64,000 nucleotides of DNA from JBMNUM01 sp050946275 (GTDB taxonomy: Bacteria > Actinomycetota > Coriobacteriia > Coriobacteriales > CADBOM01): positions 20,601 to 84,600 of the forward strand of contig JBMNUM010000008.1 of NCBI GenBank assembly GCA_050946275.1, given 5' to 3'. Both the position numbers and the translations under genes were made by a program. Within the stretch, counting starts at the first letter, position 1, and each line of letters begins with the position of its first letter. The notes under the pieces were generated by a model. The model had not been told where the DNA came from. It worked only from the letters and a program-made list of their open reading frames with translations, and made no database searches. Positions 43,278 through 51,932 of this stretch are shown piece after piece.

Positions 43278-44285
43278 CTATCCTCCGATTTTCGACATAT
43301 CGCGCTCGGTGCCCACGCGATGATGGTGGGCGTCGGGCTTGTTGTTCAGCGCCATGTGGAACGCCTCGAGAACATCGTCGTCCGTCCCCTCGCGAAGAGC
43401 CGTGCGCACGTCGAACTCCTCGTCGGAGAAGAGGCACGGGCGCAGGAAGCCGTCCGCGGTGAGACGCATGCGGTTGCATCGCTCGCAGAAATGGTTCGAC
43501 AGCGACGAGATGAAGCCGATGGTGCCCTGGGCGCCCGGCAGTCGATAGTACGATGCGGGCCCGCTGCCCCGCGGCCCCTCGCCCTCGCCTACCGGCTCGA
43601 GCTTTCCGAGACCCGCCTCGGTCGTGGCCGCATTGATGATGTCGCGCAGCTCGGCCGAGGGAATCACGTCGTCCTCGTTCCATCCCGTGTCGTTCCATCC
43701 AGCCTGATGGCCAACCGGCATGAACTCGATGAAGCGCACGTGCAGCGGCCTATTCATCGTCATATACGCGAAGCCGAGGAAGTCCTGATTGAGCGAGCGG
43801 ATCACGACGCTGTTGATTTTTACCGGATCGAAGCCCACGGCGAGCGACGCATCGATTCCGTCGAGCACGTTCTGGAAGCCCTTGCGGCGCGCGAGCTGCT
43901 CGAACTGCACGGGGTCGAGCGTGTCGAGCGAGATGTTGATGCGGTCGACCCCCGCGTCGCGAAGCTGCTGCGCCATGGGCGCAAGCAGGGCGGCGTTCGT
44001 CGTCAGCGCAATAGACTTGATGCCCTCGATCGCGTGAATCTGCTCGACGAGGGAGACGATGCCCTTGCGCACGAGCGGCTCGCCGCCGGTGATGCGGATG
44101 TTCGAGATGCCCTCGGCCGCGACGACCCGCACGAAGCGCACGATCTCCTCGATATGCAAGATGTCCTGATGGCCGAGCTGCGGAACACCCTCCTCGGGCA
44201 TGCAGTACAGGCACCGGAAGTTGCACTTGTCGGTCACCGAGATGCGCAGGTAATCTATGCTTCTGCCTAAAGCGTCAGTCGCCAT
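43278..44285 (-). CDS. moaA: GTP 3',8-cyclase MoaA
   Basis: A 335-residue radical SAM enzyme. Cys21, Cys25 and Cys28 (CNFRCLYC) bind the SAM cluster, and the C-terminal CERCNRMRLTADGFLRPCL holds the GTP-binding cluster. It starts MoCo synthesis from GTP. ATG has AGGAGAC. First gene of the moaA-moaC-mog run. The final GG pair needed in the C-terminal tail of MoaA is present in the last residues (KIGG). Confidence 0.97.
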   Translation of the reverse strand: MATDALGRSIDYLRISVTDKCNFRCLYCMPEEGVPQLGHQDILHIEEIVRFVRVVAAEGISNIRITGGEPLVRKGIVSLVEQIHAIEGIKSIALTTNAALLAPMAQQLRDAGVDRINISLDTLDPVQFEQLARRKGFQNVLDGIDASLAVGFDPVKINSVVIRSLNQDFLGFAYMTMNRPLHVRFIEFMPVGHQAGWNDTGWNEDDVIPSAELRDIINAATTEAGLGKLEPVGEGEGPRGSGPASYYRLPGAQGTIGFISSLSNHFCERCNRMRLTADGFLRPCLFSDEEFDVRTALREGTDDDVLEAFHMALNNKPDAHHHRVGTERDMSKIGG

Positions 44286-44324
44286 GTTGGCGTCTCCTAT
44301 CGATTGTCACCCGCTGCCATCATA

Positions 44325-44798
44325 TCATCGGGCTCCATCGCCGCTATCCAGGTCGGAGAGCTGCTCGAACATGCGCTTCTGCGCGATCTCGCCGTAGCCA
44401 AAATCGGGATGCGCCCAGTTGGCAAAGGGATAGATCGAGATGCCGCCACGCGGGTAGAACATGCCGCGCACCTCGAGATACTTCGGATCCATGAGCCTCA
44501 CGAGGTCGTCGCGGATGATGTTGGTGACATCCTCGTGGAAGTTGCCGTGGTTGCGGAACGAGAACAGGTAGATCTTGAGCGATTTGCTCTCGACCATCTT
44601 GACCTGCGGAATGTAATTGATGTAGAGCGTCGCGAAATCCGGCTGGCCGGTGATGGGGCACAGCGTGGTGAACTCCGGGCAGCGGAATGTCACCATGTAG
44701 TCGCGCTCGGGATGCGCGTTGTCGAACGTCTCGAGCACACTCGGATCGTATTCGTTGGGGTACTTCGTTCCGTTCGAGCCCAGCAGCGTCAGGTCCAT
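44325..44798 (-). CDS. queF: NADPH-dependent 7-cyano-7-deazaguanine reductase
   Basis: A 157-residue unimodular QueF making preQ1 from preQ0. Cys47 in FTTLCPITGQPD forms the thioimide with substrate, followed by the conserved Asp; SKSLKIYLFSFRNHG and FYPRGGISI are family motifs. Tandem ATG codons at 44796-44801; the second is five bases from AAGGAG. With the riboswitch-controlled transporter it supports queuosine metabolism. Confidence 0.95.
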   Translation of the reverse strand: MDLTLLGSNGTKYPNEYDPSVLETFDNAHPERDYMVTFRCPEFTTLCPITGQPDFATLYINYIPQVKMVESKSLKIYLFSFRNHGNFHEDVTNIIRDDLVRLMDPKYLEVRGMFYPRGGISIYPFANWAHPDFGYGEIAQKRMFEQLSDLDSGDGAR

Positions 44799-44860
44799 CA
44801 TTTCTCCTTTTCCGACACGGTGATAAGGATAGCATGCTGCGTGCCTGCAGAGATGCGCTG

Positions 44861-44993
44861 CAACGGGAGCGGAAAGCGGAGCGAGCGGTGACCTTCCCCA
44901 AAATTTCTGCTCGACCACTTTAGATGTGCCACAATGGGAACGGAAGCGGAGCAGGTGGTGACCTTGCCCGGAAGTCCTGCTCGACCACTTTAG
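44861..44993 (+). repeat. Two imperfect 62-63-bp tandem repeats
   Basis: Copies at 44861-44923 and 44932-44993, both starting CAA(C/T)GGGA(G/A)CGG and ending CTGCTCGACCACTTTAG. They lie upstream of the leftward queF start at 44798 and could hold regulatory sites, but no open frame is supported. Confidence 0.8.
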
Positions 44994-45087
44994 GCGAAAA
45001 AGGACGTCCTTTTTCGCAAATAAGGGTGGTTCCATCCCATTTTTCACGAAAAAGGACGTCTCACATGTCCTTAAACGAAAGAAATGG
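44994..45087. repeat. Perfect 24-bp palindrome and GAAAAAGGACGT/GAAAGAAATGG repeat
   Basis: 44994-45017 is an exact palindrome with arm GCGAAAAAGGAC. At 45047-45087, CGAAAAAGGACGT is followed 16 bases later by CGAAAGAAATGG, the same pair of motifs as in the 26674-26724 hairpin. The region 44799-45240 otherwise has no gene. Confidence 0.75.
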
Positions 45088-45240
45088 CTGGAGTGGTGCG
45101 GGCGATGCTCCGGCCCCCAGCCGCGCTTGAGAAGGAGCGTGGGCGAGGAGGCGGCCCCATTCGCTCCGCTTCTGGCGCTGGTGGCCGTTCGGACTTATAG
45201 TAGAGGCCAACAGGATTGGAGCCGATGGAGAGGACCGATC

Positions 45241-45621
45241 ATGAGCGTGGATGCACCTGACGATCTGATGTACACGGAGTCTCACGAGTGGATCGAGACC
45301 GACGGCGACATCGCGCGCATCGGGCTGACCGATTACGCCCAAAACCTGATCGGCGATATCATCTCCGTCAGCCTTCCGGAGGATGACGAGCCCGTCGTCG
45401 CCGGCGACTGCATTGCCAGCGCCGAGTCGCTCGGCCGCGTATGGGAGATGTTCTCCCCCGTCAACGGAATCGTTGCCACGGTGAACCCGGACCTGTTCGA
45501 ACATCCCGAGGACATCAACCTCGATCCCTACGGCGCCTGGCTCGTCGCCATCAAGGAGCCGCAAGTCGGCGTCGATGTCATGGAGGCGTCGGAGTACCTC
45601 GACTACTGCGCCGGCCAATAG
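45241..45621 (+). CDS. GcvH-like protein lacking the lipoyl-lysine
   Basis: A 126-residue protein with the whole fold pattern of glycine cleavage H protein: YTESHEWIE start, VGLTDYAQ-like IGLTDYAQNLIGDII, FSPVNGIVATVNP, ending DPYGAWLVAIK. The lipoylation site ESxKA reads ESLGR (residues 62-66), so the modified Lys is replaced by Gly65. No other glycine cleavage genes are nearby. It cannot be a normal lipoyl carrier; it may have a different role. GGAGAGG precedes the ATG. Confidence 0.85.
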   Translation: MSVDAPDDLMYTESHEWIETDGDIARIGLTDYAQNLIGDIISVSLPEDDEPVVAGDCIASAESLGRVWEMFSPVNGIVATVNPDLFEHPEDINLDPYGAWLVAIKEPQVGVDVMEASEYLDYCAGQ

Positions 45622-45626
45622 CAGAA

Positions 45627-45656
45627 CTTGTCAATCAGCCCTGCCTTGTTTGTCAG
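45627..45656. repeat. CTGTCAAACAGCCCCGCC repeat, copy b
   Basis: TTGTCAATCAGCCCTGCC followed by TTGTTTGTCAGG, about 24 of 30 positions shared with 38935-38965. It lies right after the GcvH-like stop and overlaps the end of the MATE gene. Confidence 0.55.
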
Positions 45657-47143
45657 GTCGTTGCTTCCGCGAGGGATATCTCCCGGCCGAGCCGACGGAG
45701 ATCCTTCCACGCCACCGCCATCGAGATGGCCGTCGACACCACGTCGACAATGGGATAGGCCCAGATAATCGACGCGACCGGCGAGATCGGGAAGAACATC
45801 GGCAGCACGATCGGGCACAGTATCAGCACCGGCACGAGCAAGATGAGCTGGCGCAGCAGCACGAGAATGTTCGCCTTACCCGGCTGGTTCGTCGCCATGA
45901 AATACGTCGACGCCATGATTCCATACGCCGCGAGCGGAATCATGATCATCATCGAGCGCAGCGTGAAGACCGAGAAACCAAGCACCGCCTCCGACATTCC
46001 AAAGAGCGTGAGCAGGGGAATGGGCACGAGCTCGCAGATAACCGTCATGACCAAAAGCCCGGCGAAGCCTATGTTCGCGGAGACCCAGAAACAGCTCCGC
46101 ACCCTCCTCTTGAGCGCTGCGCCGTGATTGAACCCGATGATGGGCTGCGCGGCCATCGAGATACCGATCATAATCTGGAAGAACAGGTTCTGAACGCGTC
46201 CCGCCGCTCCATACGCCGCAAGCGCGCCCGTCCCGCCAACGGGATCGAGGCTCCCGTAATGCGTGTACAGCTGGTTGATGACCACCGTCGTGATGGCCAT
46301 GAGCGCGTTCATGAAGAAGCCGGCGAGACCGAGCTTGAAGATGTTGATGCTCACCCGCTTGTCGAGCTTCGCATAGGCGAGGCGATACCGGAGAGGCGAT
46401 GTCTTGCGGGTGAAGAAGAGCATCACGAGCACGGAGGCGATGATCTGCGACAGCACGGTGGCGCCGGCCGCACCGATGATCTCCCAGCGGAACACGAGCA
46501 CGGCGAAGTAGTCGAAGACGATGTTGAGACATCCGCCGATGATCATGATGATCATCTGGATGTTGGGTGAGCCCGCCGTTCGGATGATGTTGCCGACGCC
46601 GCCCGAAAGACCACTCGCGATGAATCCGACAATCATGATGATCATGTACTGCTTGGCGTAAAGGAACGAGTCCTCGGTCGCGCCGGAAATCGTCACGATC
46701 TGGTCGACGAGGGGGATGAAAACCGCCATGATCACGATCCATGCTATGACGAGCAGCGTGACCGTGTTCCCGAGAGCGCGCTCCGCCTCGTCGAGCTTTC
46801 CCTCGCCCAGGCGGATAGATGCGACGATGTTGCCGCCGTTGCCGATGAGCGTGTTGAGCGCCATCGTCACGATGATGAACGGAAGCGCAACGGCCGTCGC
46901 TGCGATACCCGCATCGCCCACGCCGAGCCCGATGAAGATGCCGTCGACGAAGACGTAAAACGCGGTGACGATGAGGCCGGCAATCGCCGGAAGCGAATAG
47001 CGGATGACAAGGCGCACCATCGGCTCGGTGCCCATCTTCTTGATCTTCTCGACGTTCTTGGCAGCCTTCGCGCGCTGCGCATCGTTCTCAAAGGATTCGT
47101 CTCCGGCCGACATGCCGGCGTCCCTCTCGTCTTGCGTCACCAT
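45653..47143 (-). CDS. MATE-family efflux transporter
   Basis: A 496-residue membrane protein with about 12 helices in two homologous halves, as in MATE/DinF exporters driven by Na+ or H+. Halves begin with IRYSLPAIAGLIVTAFYVFVDGIFIG and FKLGLAGFFMNALMAITTVV-like segments. An N-terminal 40-residue hydrophilic extension is present. An in-frame ATG at 47113 with GAGAGGG is a good alternative start. Substrate unknown. Confidence 0.88.
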   Translation of the reverse strand: MVTQDERDAGMSAGDESFENDAQRAKAAKNVEKIKKMGTEPMVRLVIRYSLPAIAGLIVTAFYVFVDGIFIGLGVGDAGIAATAVALPFIIVTMALNTLIGNGGNIVASIRLGEGKLDEAERALGNTVTLLVIAWIVIMAVFIPLVDQIVTISGATEDSFLYAKQYMIIMIVGFIASGLSGGVGNIIRTAGSPNIQMIIMIIGGCLNIVFDYFAVLVFRWEIIGAAGATVLSQIIASVLVMLFFTRKTSPLRYRLAYAKLDKRVSINIFKLGLAGFFMNALMAITTVVINQLYTHYGSLDPVGGTGALAAYGAAGRVQNLFFQIMIGISMAAQPIIGFNHGAALKRRVRSCFWVSANIGFAGLLVMTVICELVPIPLLTLFGMSEAVLGFSVFTLRSMMIMIPLAAYGIMASTYFMATNQPGKANILVLLRQLILLVPVLILCPIVLPMFFPISPVASIIWAYPIVDVVSTAISMAVAWKDLRRLGREISLAEATT

Positions 47144-47165
47144 AACTCCGTTCCAAGTGCATAAA

Positions 47166-47240
47166 AGGTGGCAAGGCCATCAGACCCTGCCACCCCGTTC
47201 ACGCCTGATAGTGATGGGTCAAGGGACGGACCCTCGACCC
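47166..47240 (-). terminator. Hairpins after the PutP gene
   Basis: GGTGGCA (47166) pairs with TGCCACC (47187), and GGGTC/GACCC with inner GG/CC at 47217-47240. They separate putP from the MATE gene. Confidence 0.5.
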
Positions 47241-47254
47241 AGCCCCGTTATCCG

Positions 47255-48970
47255 CTAGTCGTCGGTACCCTCGGCACCCACGACCTCCTCGAGGTCGCGC
47301 GCTGCGGCGGTTGCCGCCTGGGCTGCCACGACAGCTGCACCGGAGGCGGTTGCAGCGACGAACTGCTTGCTGTGCGCAGCATCGCCGAACATCGCGGGGT
47401 CGGGCATGTAGCTATCGTCCATGTAGTTGTCGAAGAGCTCGACGACCTCCTTCGAAGGCGGCTTGGTCGCCAGGCTCACGATAACGTTGATGACCAGGGC
47501 GAAGATGAAGCCCGGCAGCAGCTCGTAGATGGTGAAGATGCCGCCGAACGCCGTCTCGAGCATGTTCCAGATGATGACGGTCGCGGCGCCGACGATCATG
47601 CCGGCCAGCGCACCGTTCTTATTACCGCGACGCCAGTACAGCGACAGCAGCACGACCGGGCCGAAGGCGGCGCCGAAGCCCGCCCAGGCATATGAGACTA
47701 TTCGGAAGATCGATGAGTTCGGGTCCTGCGCCACGACGATACCGAAGATGAGCACCGCGACGAGCGTGCAACGGGAGACGAACATGACCTGCTTGTCGGT
47801 GGCATTGCGCTTGAGAAGGCCGCGGTAGATGTTCTCGGCGATCGCGCTGCCGACGATGAGCATGTAGGAGTCCGACGAGCTCATGGTCGCCGCGAAGATG
47901 CCGGCGACGACGATACCCGTCATGAACGCGGGCAGGATCATCTTGGAAATGGCGATGAAGATCTTCTCCGCATCGCCAGCCGTGAGGAGCTCCGTCGGAA
48001 TCATCGCGCGGCCGAAGAGGCCGATGAGGATGGCGAGCGCCAGGGAGATCACGCACCACACGATGGCGATGATCCTCGACTTGCGAATGTTCTTCGGGTC
48101 CTCGATGCCGAAGAAGCGCACGAGCACCTGCGGCATACCGAAGTAGCCGAGGCCCCAGGCGAGCGTGGAGACGATGGTCAGGATGCCGTAGTCGCCGGCC
48201 TCGCCGAAGACCGGCTTGCCGGCCTCGACGACCTGCGTCATCCCATCAGCTCCCAACACGGGTGTCGCCGTATGAGTGGCCGACAGGAATCCGGGGATAT
48301 CCTTCAGGAACGCGACGGCGTTCTCGACACCGCCGATGTTTCCGATGGTACCGATGAAGATGATGATGATCGCGAGGAACATCAGGATGCCCTGGATGAG
48401 GTCGGTCGTGCACACGGAGAGGTATCCGCCCGCGAACGTGTAGATGAACACGAGGAGGGCGCCGACGATCATCATGGTTCCATAAGGCAGCCCGAACGTC
48501 GACGAGAACAGCTTGCCGCACGTGGCAAAGCAGCTGCCGACATACACGGAGAGGAAGATGAGGATGATGAGGGCCGAGACCGTCATCAGGATGTGCTTCT
48601 TATCGCCAAAGCGGTTCGAGAAGAACTCGGGAAGCGTGATGGCATTGCCGGCCTTCTCGGAATACTTGCGGATGCGCTTGGCAACGAACAGCCAGTTGAG
48701 ATAGGTGCCGATGGCAAGTCCGATGGCGGTCCACATGGCCTCGCTCGCGCCAGCGAAATACGCCACGCCAGGCAGGCCCATGAGCAGCCAACCGCTCATG
48801 TCCGAGGCTTCGGCACTCATCGCGGTTACCCACGGACCGAGCTTTCGGCCTCCGATGAAGTAGCTCTCGGACGACTCGTTCGAGCGCTTCGCGAATGCGA
48901 ATCCGATGACCAGAATGACGATGACGTAGATTGCCATCACCACGAGAACTGTCATATCACCCTTGCTCAT
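47255..48970 (-). CDS. putP: Sodium:proline symporter-like transporter (SSS family)
   Basis: A 571-residue protein of the solute:sodium symporter family with about 13 helices. PutP features: ESYFIGGRKLGPWVTAMSA, MSGWLLMGLPG, and the sodium-site region ATMSSSDSYMLI. The C-terminus is an 80-residue Ala-rich soluble tail. Start at 48970 with CCGGGAGGG. Proline is the likely substrate by resemblance, but related SSS members move other solutes. Confidence 0.88.
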   Translation of the reverse strand: MSKGDMTVLVVMAIYVIVILVIGFAFAKRSNESSESYFIGGRKLGPWVTAMSAEASDMSGWLLMGLPGVAYFAGASEAMWTAIGLAIGTYLNWLFVAKRIRKYSEKAGNAITLPEFFSNRFGDKKHILMTVSALIILIFLSVYVGSCFATCGKLFSSTFGLPYGTMMIVGALLVFIYTFAGGYLSVCTTDLIQGILMFLAIIIIFIGTIGNIGGVENAVAFLKDIPGFLSATHTATPVLGADGMTQVVEAGKPVFGEAGDYGILTIVSTLAWGLGYFGMPQVLVRFFGIEDPKNIRKSRIIAIVWCVISLALAILIGLFGRAMIPTELLTAGDAEKIFIAISKMILPAFMTGIVVAGIFAATMSSSDSYMLIVGSAIAENIYRGLLKRNATDKQVMFVSRCTLVAVLIFGIVVAQDPNSSIFRIVSYAWAGFGAAFGPVVLLSLYWRRGNKNGALAGMIVGAATVIIWNMLETAFGGIFTIYELLPGFIFALVINVIVSLATKPPSKEVVELFDNYMDDSYMPDPAMFGDAAHSKQFVAATASGAAVVAAQAATAAARDLEEVVGAEGTDD

Positions 48971-49095
48971 GTTCCCTCCCGGAAAAATGCATACTACGAA
49001 CATTTTGGATGCAGATACTTTATTTTACTGGAGCGATGCGAGTGCAGAGTCGACAACACCGCCTAACGGGACAAGGAGACGGGTCGCTTGCCCCG

Positions 49096-50355
49096 CTACG
49101 GCGTGCCTATGATCCAGATGAACGCGATGGCTATCAGGGCCACGACGATGATGAAGATGCAGACGAGCGTCTCCTGCAGCAGAGACAGCTTCCGGCAAAA
49201 CGCGAGATATTGGCGTAGGGGGCGACGGTCGGCTACCGCGTAGGCGAGCGCTCCGCACAGCACCGGGGAAATCAGCAAATAGGTGATGAACCTGATACCG
49301 AACGGAACGTCGGAGATTGCACCGGGCGCATTCCAGATGGCATTGATTGTTGTCACGAGCGAGAAGACGAACGCCCCGGCCAGCAGCACATCCCAGATGG
49401 CTCCCACCACCCGAAATTGCGGCGTTCGACGAGGAGTGCCGGTCAGGGAACCGTCCTTTGACTCATCCGGCGGAGCGAGAAACGCCTCTCGCAACTCTTC
49501 GACCGAAGCGTAACGCGCCTTCGGGTCGAACTCGGTGGCCTTCGCGAGCACGGGACGGTAGCGGGCGGGTGCGTCCGCAAAGGGAACATCTCCCTCGCGT
49601 AGGGATGCCGACGGTTCCTCGCCCGTCAGGCAGAAATACAGCAGCATTCCAAGCGCATAGACATCGCTTGACACGCCCGTCTGACCATACCCGAACTGCT
49701 CAGGTGGCGCATAACCAGGCGTGCCGAGACGCTGCGTGTCAGCGGGGGCATCGTCACGATACGTGCGAGCGATGCCGAGGTCGATGATGGAAACCGGGGG
49801 CGCGCCTTGCTCCGCACCAGCATGTCCATCGGCAACAACCGAGTCGGACATTCCATCGCGAACCATGATGTTGGAGGGTTTGATGTCGCGATGGATGATG
49901 GGGCCGCCCTCCATCAAATGCAGCTCCCGAACGGCCTCGCACACCTCGGGAAACACGCGGATAGCCAGCTCTTCGGAACCGCCCTCGCGCGCAACGAGAG
50001 CCTCAAGGGTCTCGCCGGGAGACTCCTCCATCATGACGACGAGATCATCGCCGAGACGCCTGCAATCGAGAATTCGAGGCACATGAATGCAGGAGAAACC
50101 CTGGGCCTGAGCTTCGAACACGGTTTCATAGGCGCTCCGCCTTCCATCAAGATGCCTGATGGTCTTTCTGATGCACCTCTGCTGCGGAAGACCGGGTCTC
50201 TCCGTCGTCACCGACACGAGCTCGGTTCGCTCCCACTCGGATTCCTTGAGGACCTTCTCCACGATGAGGCCGTCATCGGAGAAGGCTGAGAGAATCTCCC
50301 TGAGCTCGCTGCGATCTGCAGCCCTACGGCTCTCGTTTTCGGCGGAAACTGCCAC
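49096..50355 (-). CDS. Membrane Ser/Thr protein kinase with atypical motifs
   Basis: A 419-residue Hanks-type kinase. Catalytic HRDIKPSN (155-162), DLG in place of DFG (192-194), and GTPGYAPPEQF activation segment are clear; the usual Gly-rich loop is not recognisable and the VAIK lysine is probably Lys64 in CIRK. After the kinase domain (to about 293) there are three membrane helices (about 316-340, 355-376, 395-416), unlike PknB with one helix and PASTA domains. It follows the XRE regulator gene by 38 bp in the same direction, suggesting a two-gene unit. Confidence 0.85.
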   Translation of the reverse strand: MAVSAENESRRAADRSELREILSAFSDDGLIVEKVLKESEWERTELVSVTTERPGLPQQRCIRKTIRHLDGRRSAYETVFEAQAQGFSCIHVPRILDCRRLGDDLVVMMEESPGETLEALVAREGGSEELAIRVFPEVCEAVRELHLMEGGPIIHRDIKPSNIMVRDGMSDSVVADGHAGAEQGAPPVSIIDLGIARTYRDDAPADTQRLGTPGYAPPEQFGYGQTGVSSDVYALGMLLYFCLTGEEPSASLREGDVPFADAPARYRPVLAKATEFDPKARYASVEELREAFLAPPDESKDGSLTGTPRRTPQFRVVGAIWDVLLAGAFVFSLVTTINAIWNAPGAISDVPFGIRFITYLLISPVLCGALAYAVADRRPLRQYLAFCRKLSLLQETLVCIFIIVVALIAIAFIWIIGTP

Positions 50356-50393
50356 GCTGACCCTCTCGTGAACGATTCGGCGATGGCACTACC

Positions 50394-50813
50394 TTAGCAG
50401 ACCGTCTCCTCGCCGAACTCGTAGAGCGTCTCGTTCGTCTCCTGCAGCGTGTAGTGCTTGTCGACGCAGAAGATGATGATCGCGTCCCGGCGCACCTTGC
50501 AGTACAGCTCGTTGTGCCCGGCGATCTTGAGGAGGCGATTCGTCTCGCGCAGCTCAAGGCGCATCGCGAGCGCGATCTGGAGCACCTTGTTGCGCGAGGC
50601 ACCACGCTGCCCCACGAAGACCTGCCAGCCGAACGTCGGGTTGAGGTTCGCCTCGCGCACAACATCGGCCTGTTTGAGCTCCTTCTCGATAAGAAGCTCC
50701 TGCAAGTAGCCAGCTAAGTCGCGCTGCGGCTGGGGATGCCGCTCCGTGAAAGCCTGCGGGGAGGGCGCGGAGAGCAGCTCACGCAGCAATTCTTCTGTGA
50801 GGGGCTCGTCCAT
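50394..50813 (-). CDS. XRE-type helix-turn-helix protein paired with the kinase
   Basis: A 139-residue protein. Residues about 30-95 form a lambda-repressor-like HTH (LKQADVVREANLNPTFGWQVF, NKVLQIALAM), followed by a 45-residue tail with two cysteines (LYCKVRR, FCVDKHYTL) and ETVC at the end. Start at 50813 with GGGAG. A TACAAT lies about 30 bases upstream. Its position directly before the kinase gene suggests that it is the kinase's target or its regulator. Confidence 0.8.
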   Translation of the reverse strand: MDEPLTEELLRELLSAPSPQAFTERHPQPQRDLAGYLQELLIEKELKQADVVREANLNPTFGWQVFVGQRGASRNKVLQIALAMRLELRETNRLLKIAGHNELYCKVRRDAIIIFCVDKHYTLQETNETLYEFGEETVC

Positions 50814-50884
50814 GGTTTCTCCCGGTACTCGGCTGATGGGTCTATTGTAGCGTCGCGCGGCCCGTGAGAGCATGCCGTAGCGAA

Positions 50885-50978
50885 AGGGGCGGCTCGGCAC
50901 TCGGACGCCGAGCCGCGATGATCGCACTGCTCCCATCAAGCGTCCCGGCGTGAAATCGCCTGCCCTGAGGCCGCCCCT
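50885..50978. repeat. Nested inverted repeat upstream of the XRE-kinase pair
   Basis: GCGGCTCGGC (50889-50898) pairs exactly with GCCGAGCCGC (50907-50916); an outer AGGGGCGGC (50885-50893) pairs with GCCGCCCCT (50970-50978). It lies between the XRE gene start and the frameshifted gene. Confidence 0.6.
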
Positions 50979-51030
50979 GGAGAATCATCCCCGAGCAAAT
51001 CCAAAATCGCTGAAGCCATACTCGCGCAGC

Positions 51031-51727
51031 CTACAGCGCTACGTTCAGCAGCTTCTGTTCCACGCGCGCTGTCACCTCGAGATAATACGCATAGTCGGCT
51101 TCCGACATGTTGTCGGTGTCCATGGCCTCGATTTTTGCCGCGGCATCGGCGTATTTCTCCATGTAGGTCGCGTAGTCGGCCATCATGCTCGACGTGTCGC
51201 TAGACCCATTGTATTTCTGCATGAACGCGACACTCATCCATGAACGCCTCGTAACTGTCGAGAGCCTCCTTCACGTCGGTGCTCACGGCTTGCTGTGTAT
51301 CCTCGGCAGGCTCGGCTTGTTGTGTGGACTCGGTGGACTCGGCAGGCTCTGCCTGCTGTGCAGGCTCGGCGGACTCTGCTTGTTGCGTGGATTCGGAAGA
51401 CACGGCTTTTTCCGCGGCGGATCCGGCAGCCCCGATAACAGCCGAGCAGGCGGCAAGCATGATCACTCCTAGCACAATGGTGATGACACCGAGGGCGAGC
51501 CCCGCCGTTGCCGGACCCGCCTTCTGCCCGGCTTTTTTCGCGTTGCTCCTACCGACGGCCCCAAAGACAACCGCCAGGACACCCAAGATGAACGCTATCC
51601 AATAACCTCCCGGAACAAGCGCGCAGACGATGCCGATGATGCCGACAACCATTCCGGCAATACTGATTCCGTTCGAGCTCCCATGAGGCGGCTGTTGCTG
51701 CGGTGCATTGTTGATCTCGTTCGTCAT
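51031..51727 (-). pseudogene. Frameshifted DUF4190/DUF6591-like membrane protein
   Basis: The 5' part encodes about 165 residues: a Gln/Pro-rich N-terminus, two membrane helices (MVVGIIGIVCALVPGGYWIA and the GLALGVITIVLGVIMLAAC stretch), an Ala/Glu/Gln repeat linker (QQAEPAE) and then KEALDSYEAFMDE. The expected continuation, AFMQKYNGSSDTSSMMADY to LLNVAL, lies in the next frame. One extra base around 51229-51232 (TGTC instead of a triplet) breaks the frame. It is either a real mutation, a sequence error, or recoding. Start at 51727 with TTGGAGGGG. Confidence 0.8.
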
Positions 51728-51932
51728 GTTCCCCTCCAATGTGCGGATGTGTGCTTGAATGGGGAAATGCTATGAAAAACGAGCCTTGTTTTCATTAGCT
51801 GTCAGCTAATGAGGGCGCAGGTCTCTTTATCGAACCAAGGCGCTAGCAGGACTTAGCCAGAATGCGATGGCCCCGCCTCGGGAGGAGGCAGGGCCATCAG
51901 CGTGTCGATTGGTGGAAAAGCTGTTCTCGGAG

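Noticed and set aside
45023..45035. GGGTGGTTCCATC resembling a T-box sequence
   Set aside because: It lacks the GGNACCGCG core, specifier stem and a downstream aminoacyl-tRNA or amino-acid gene.
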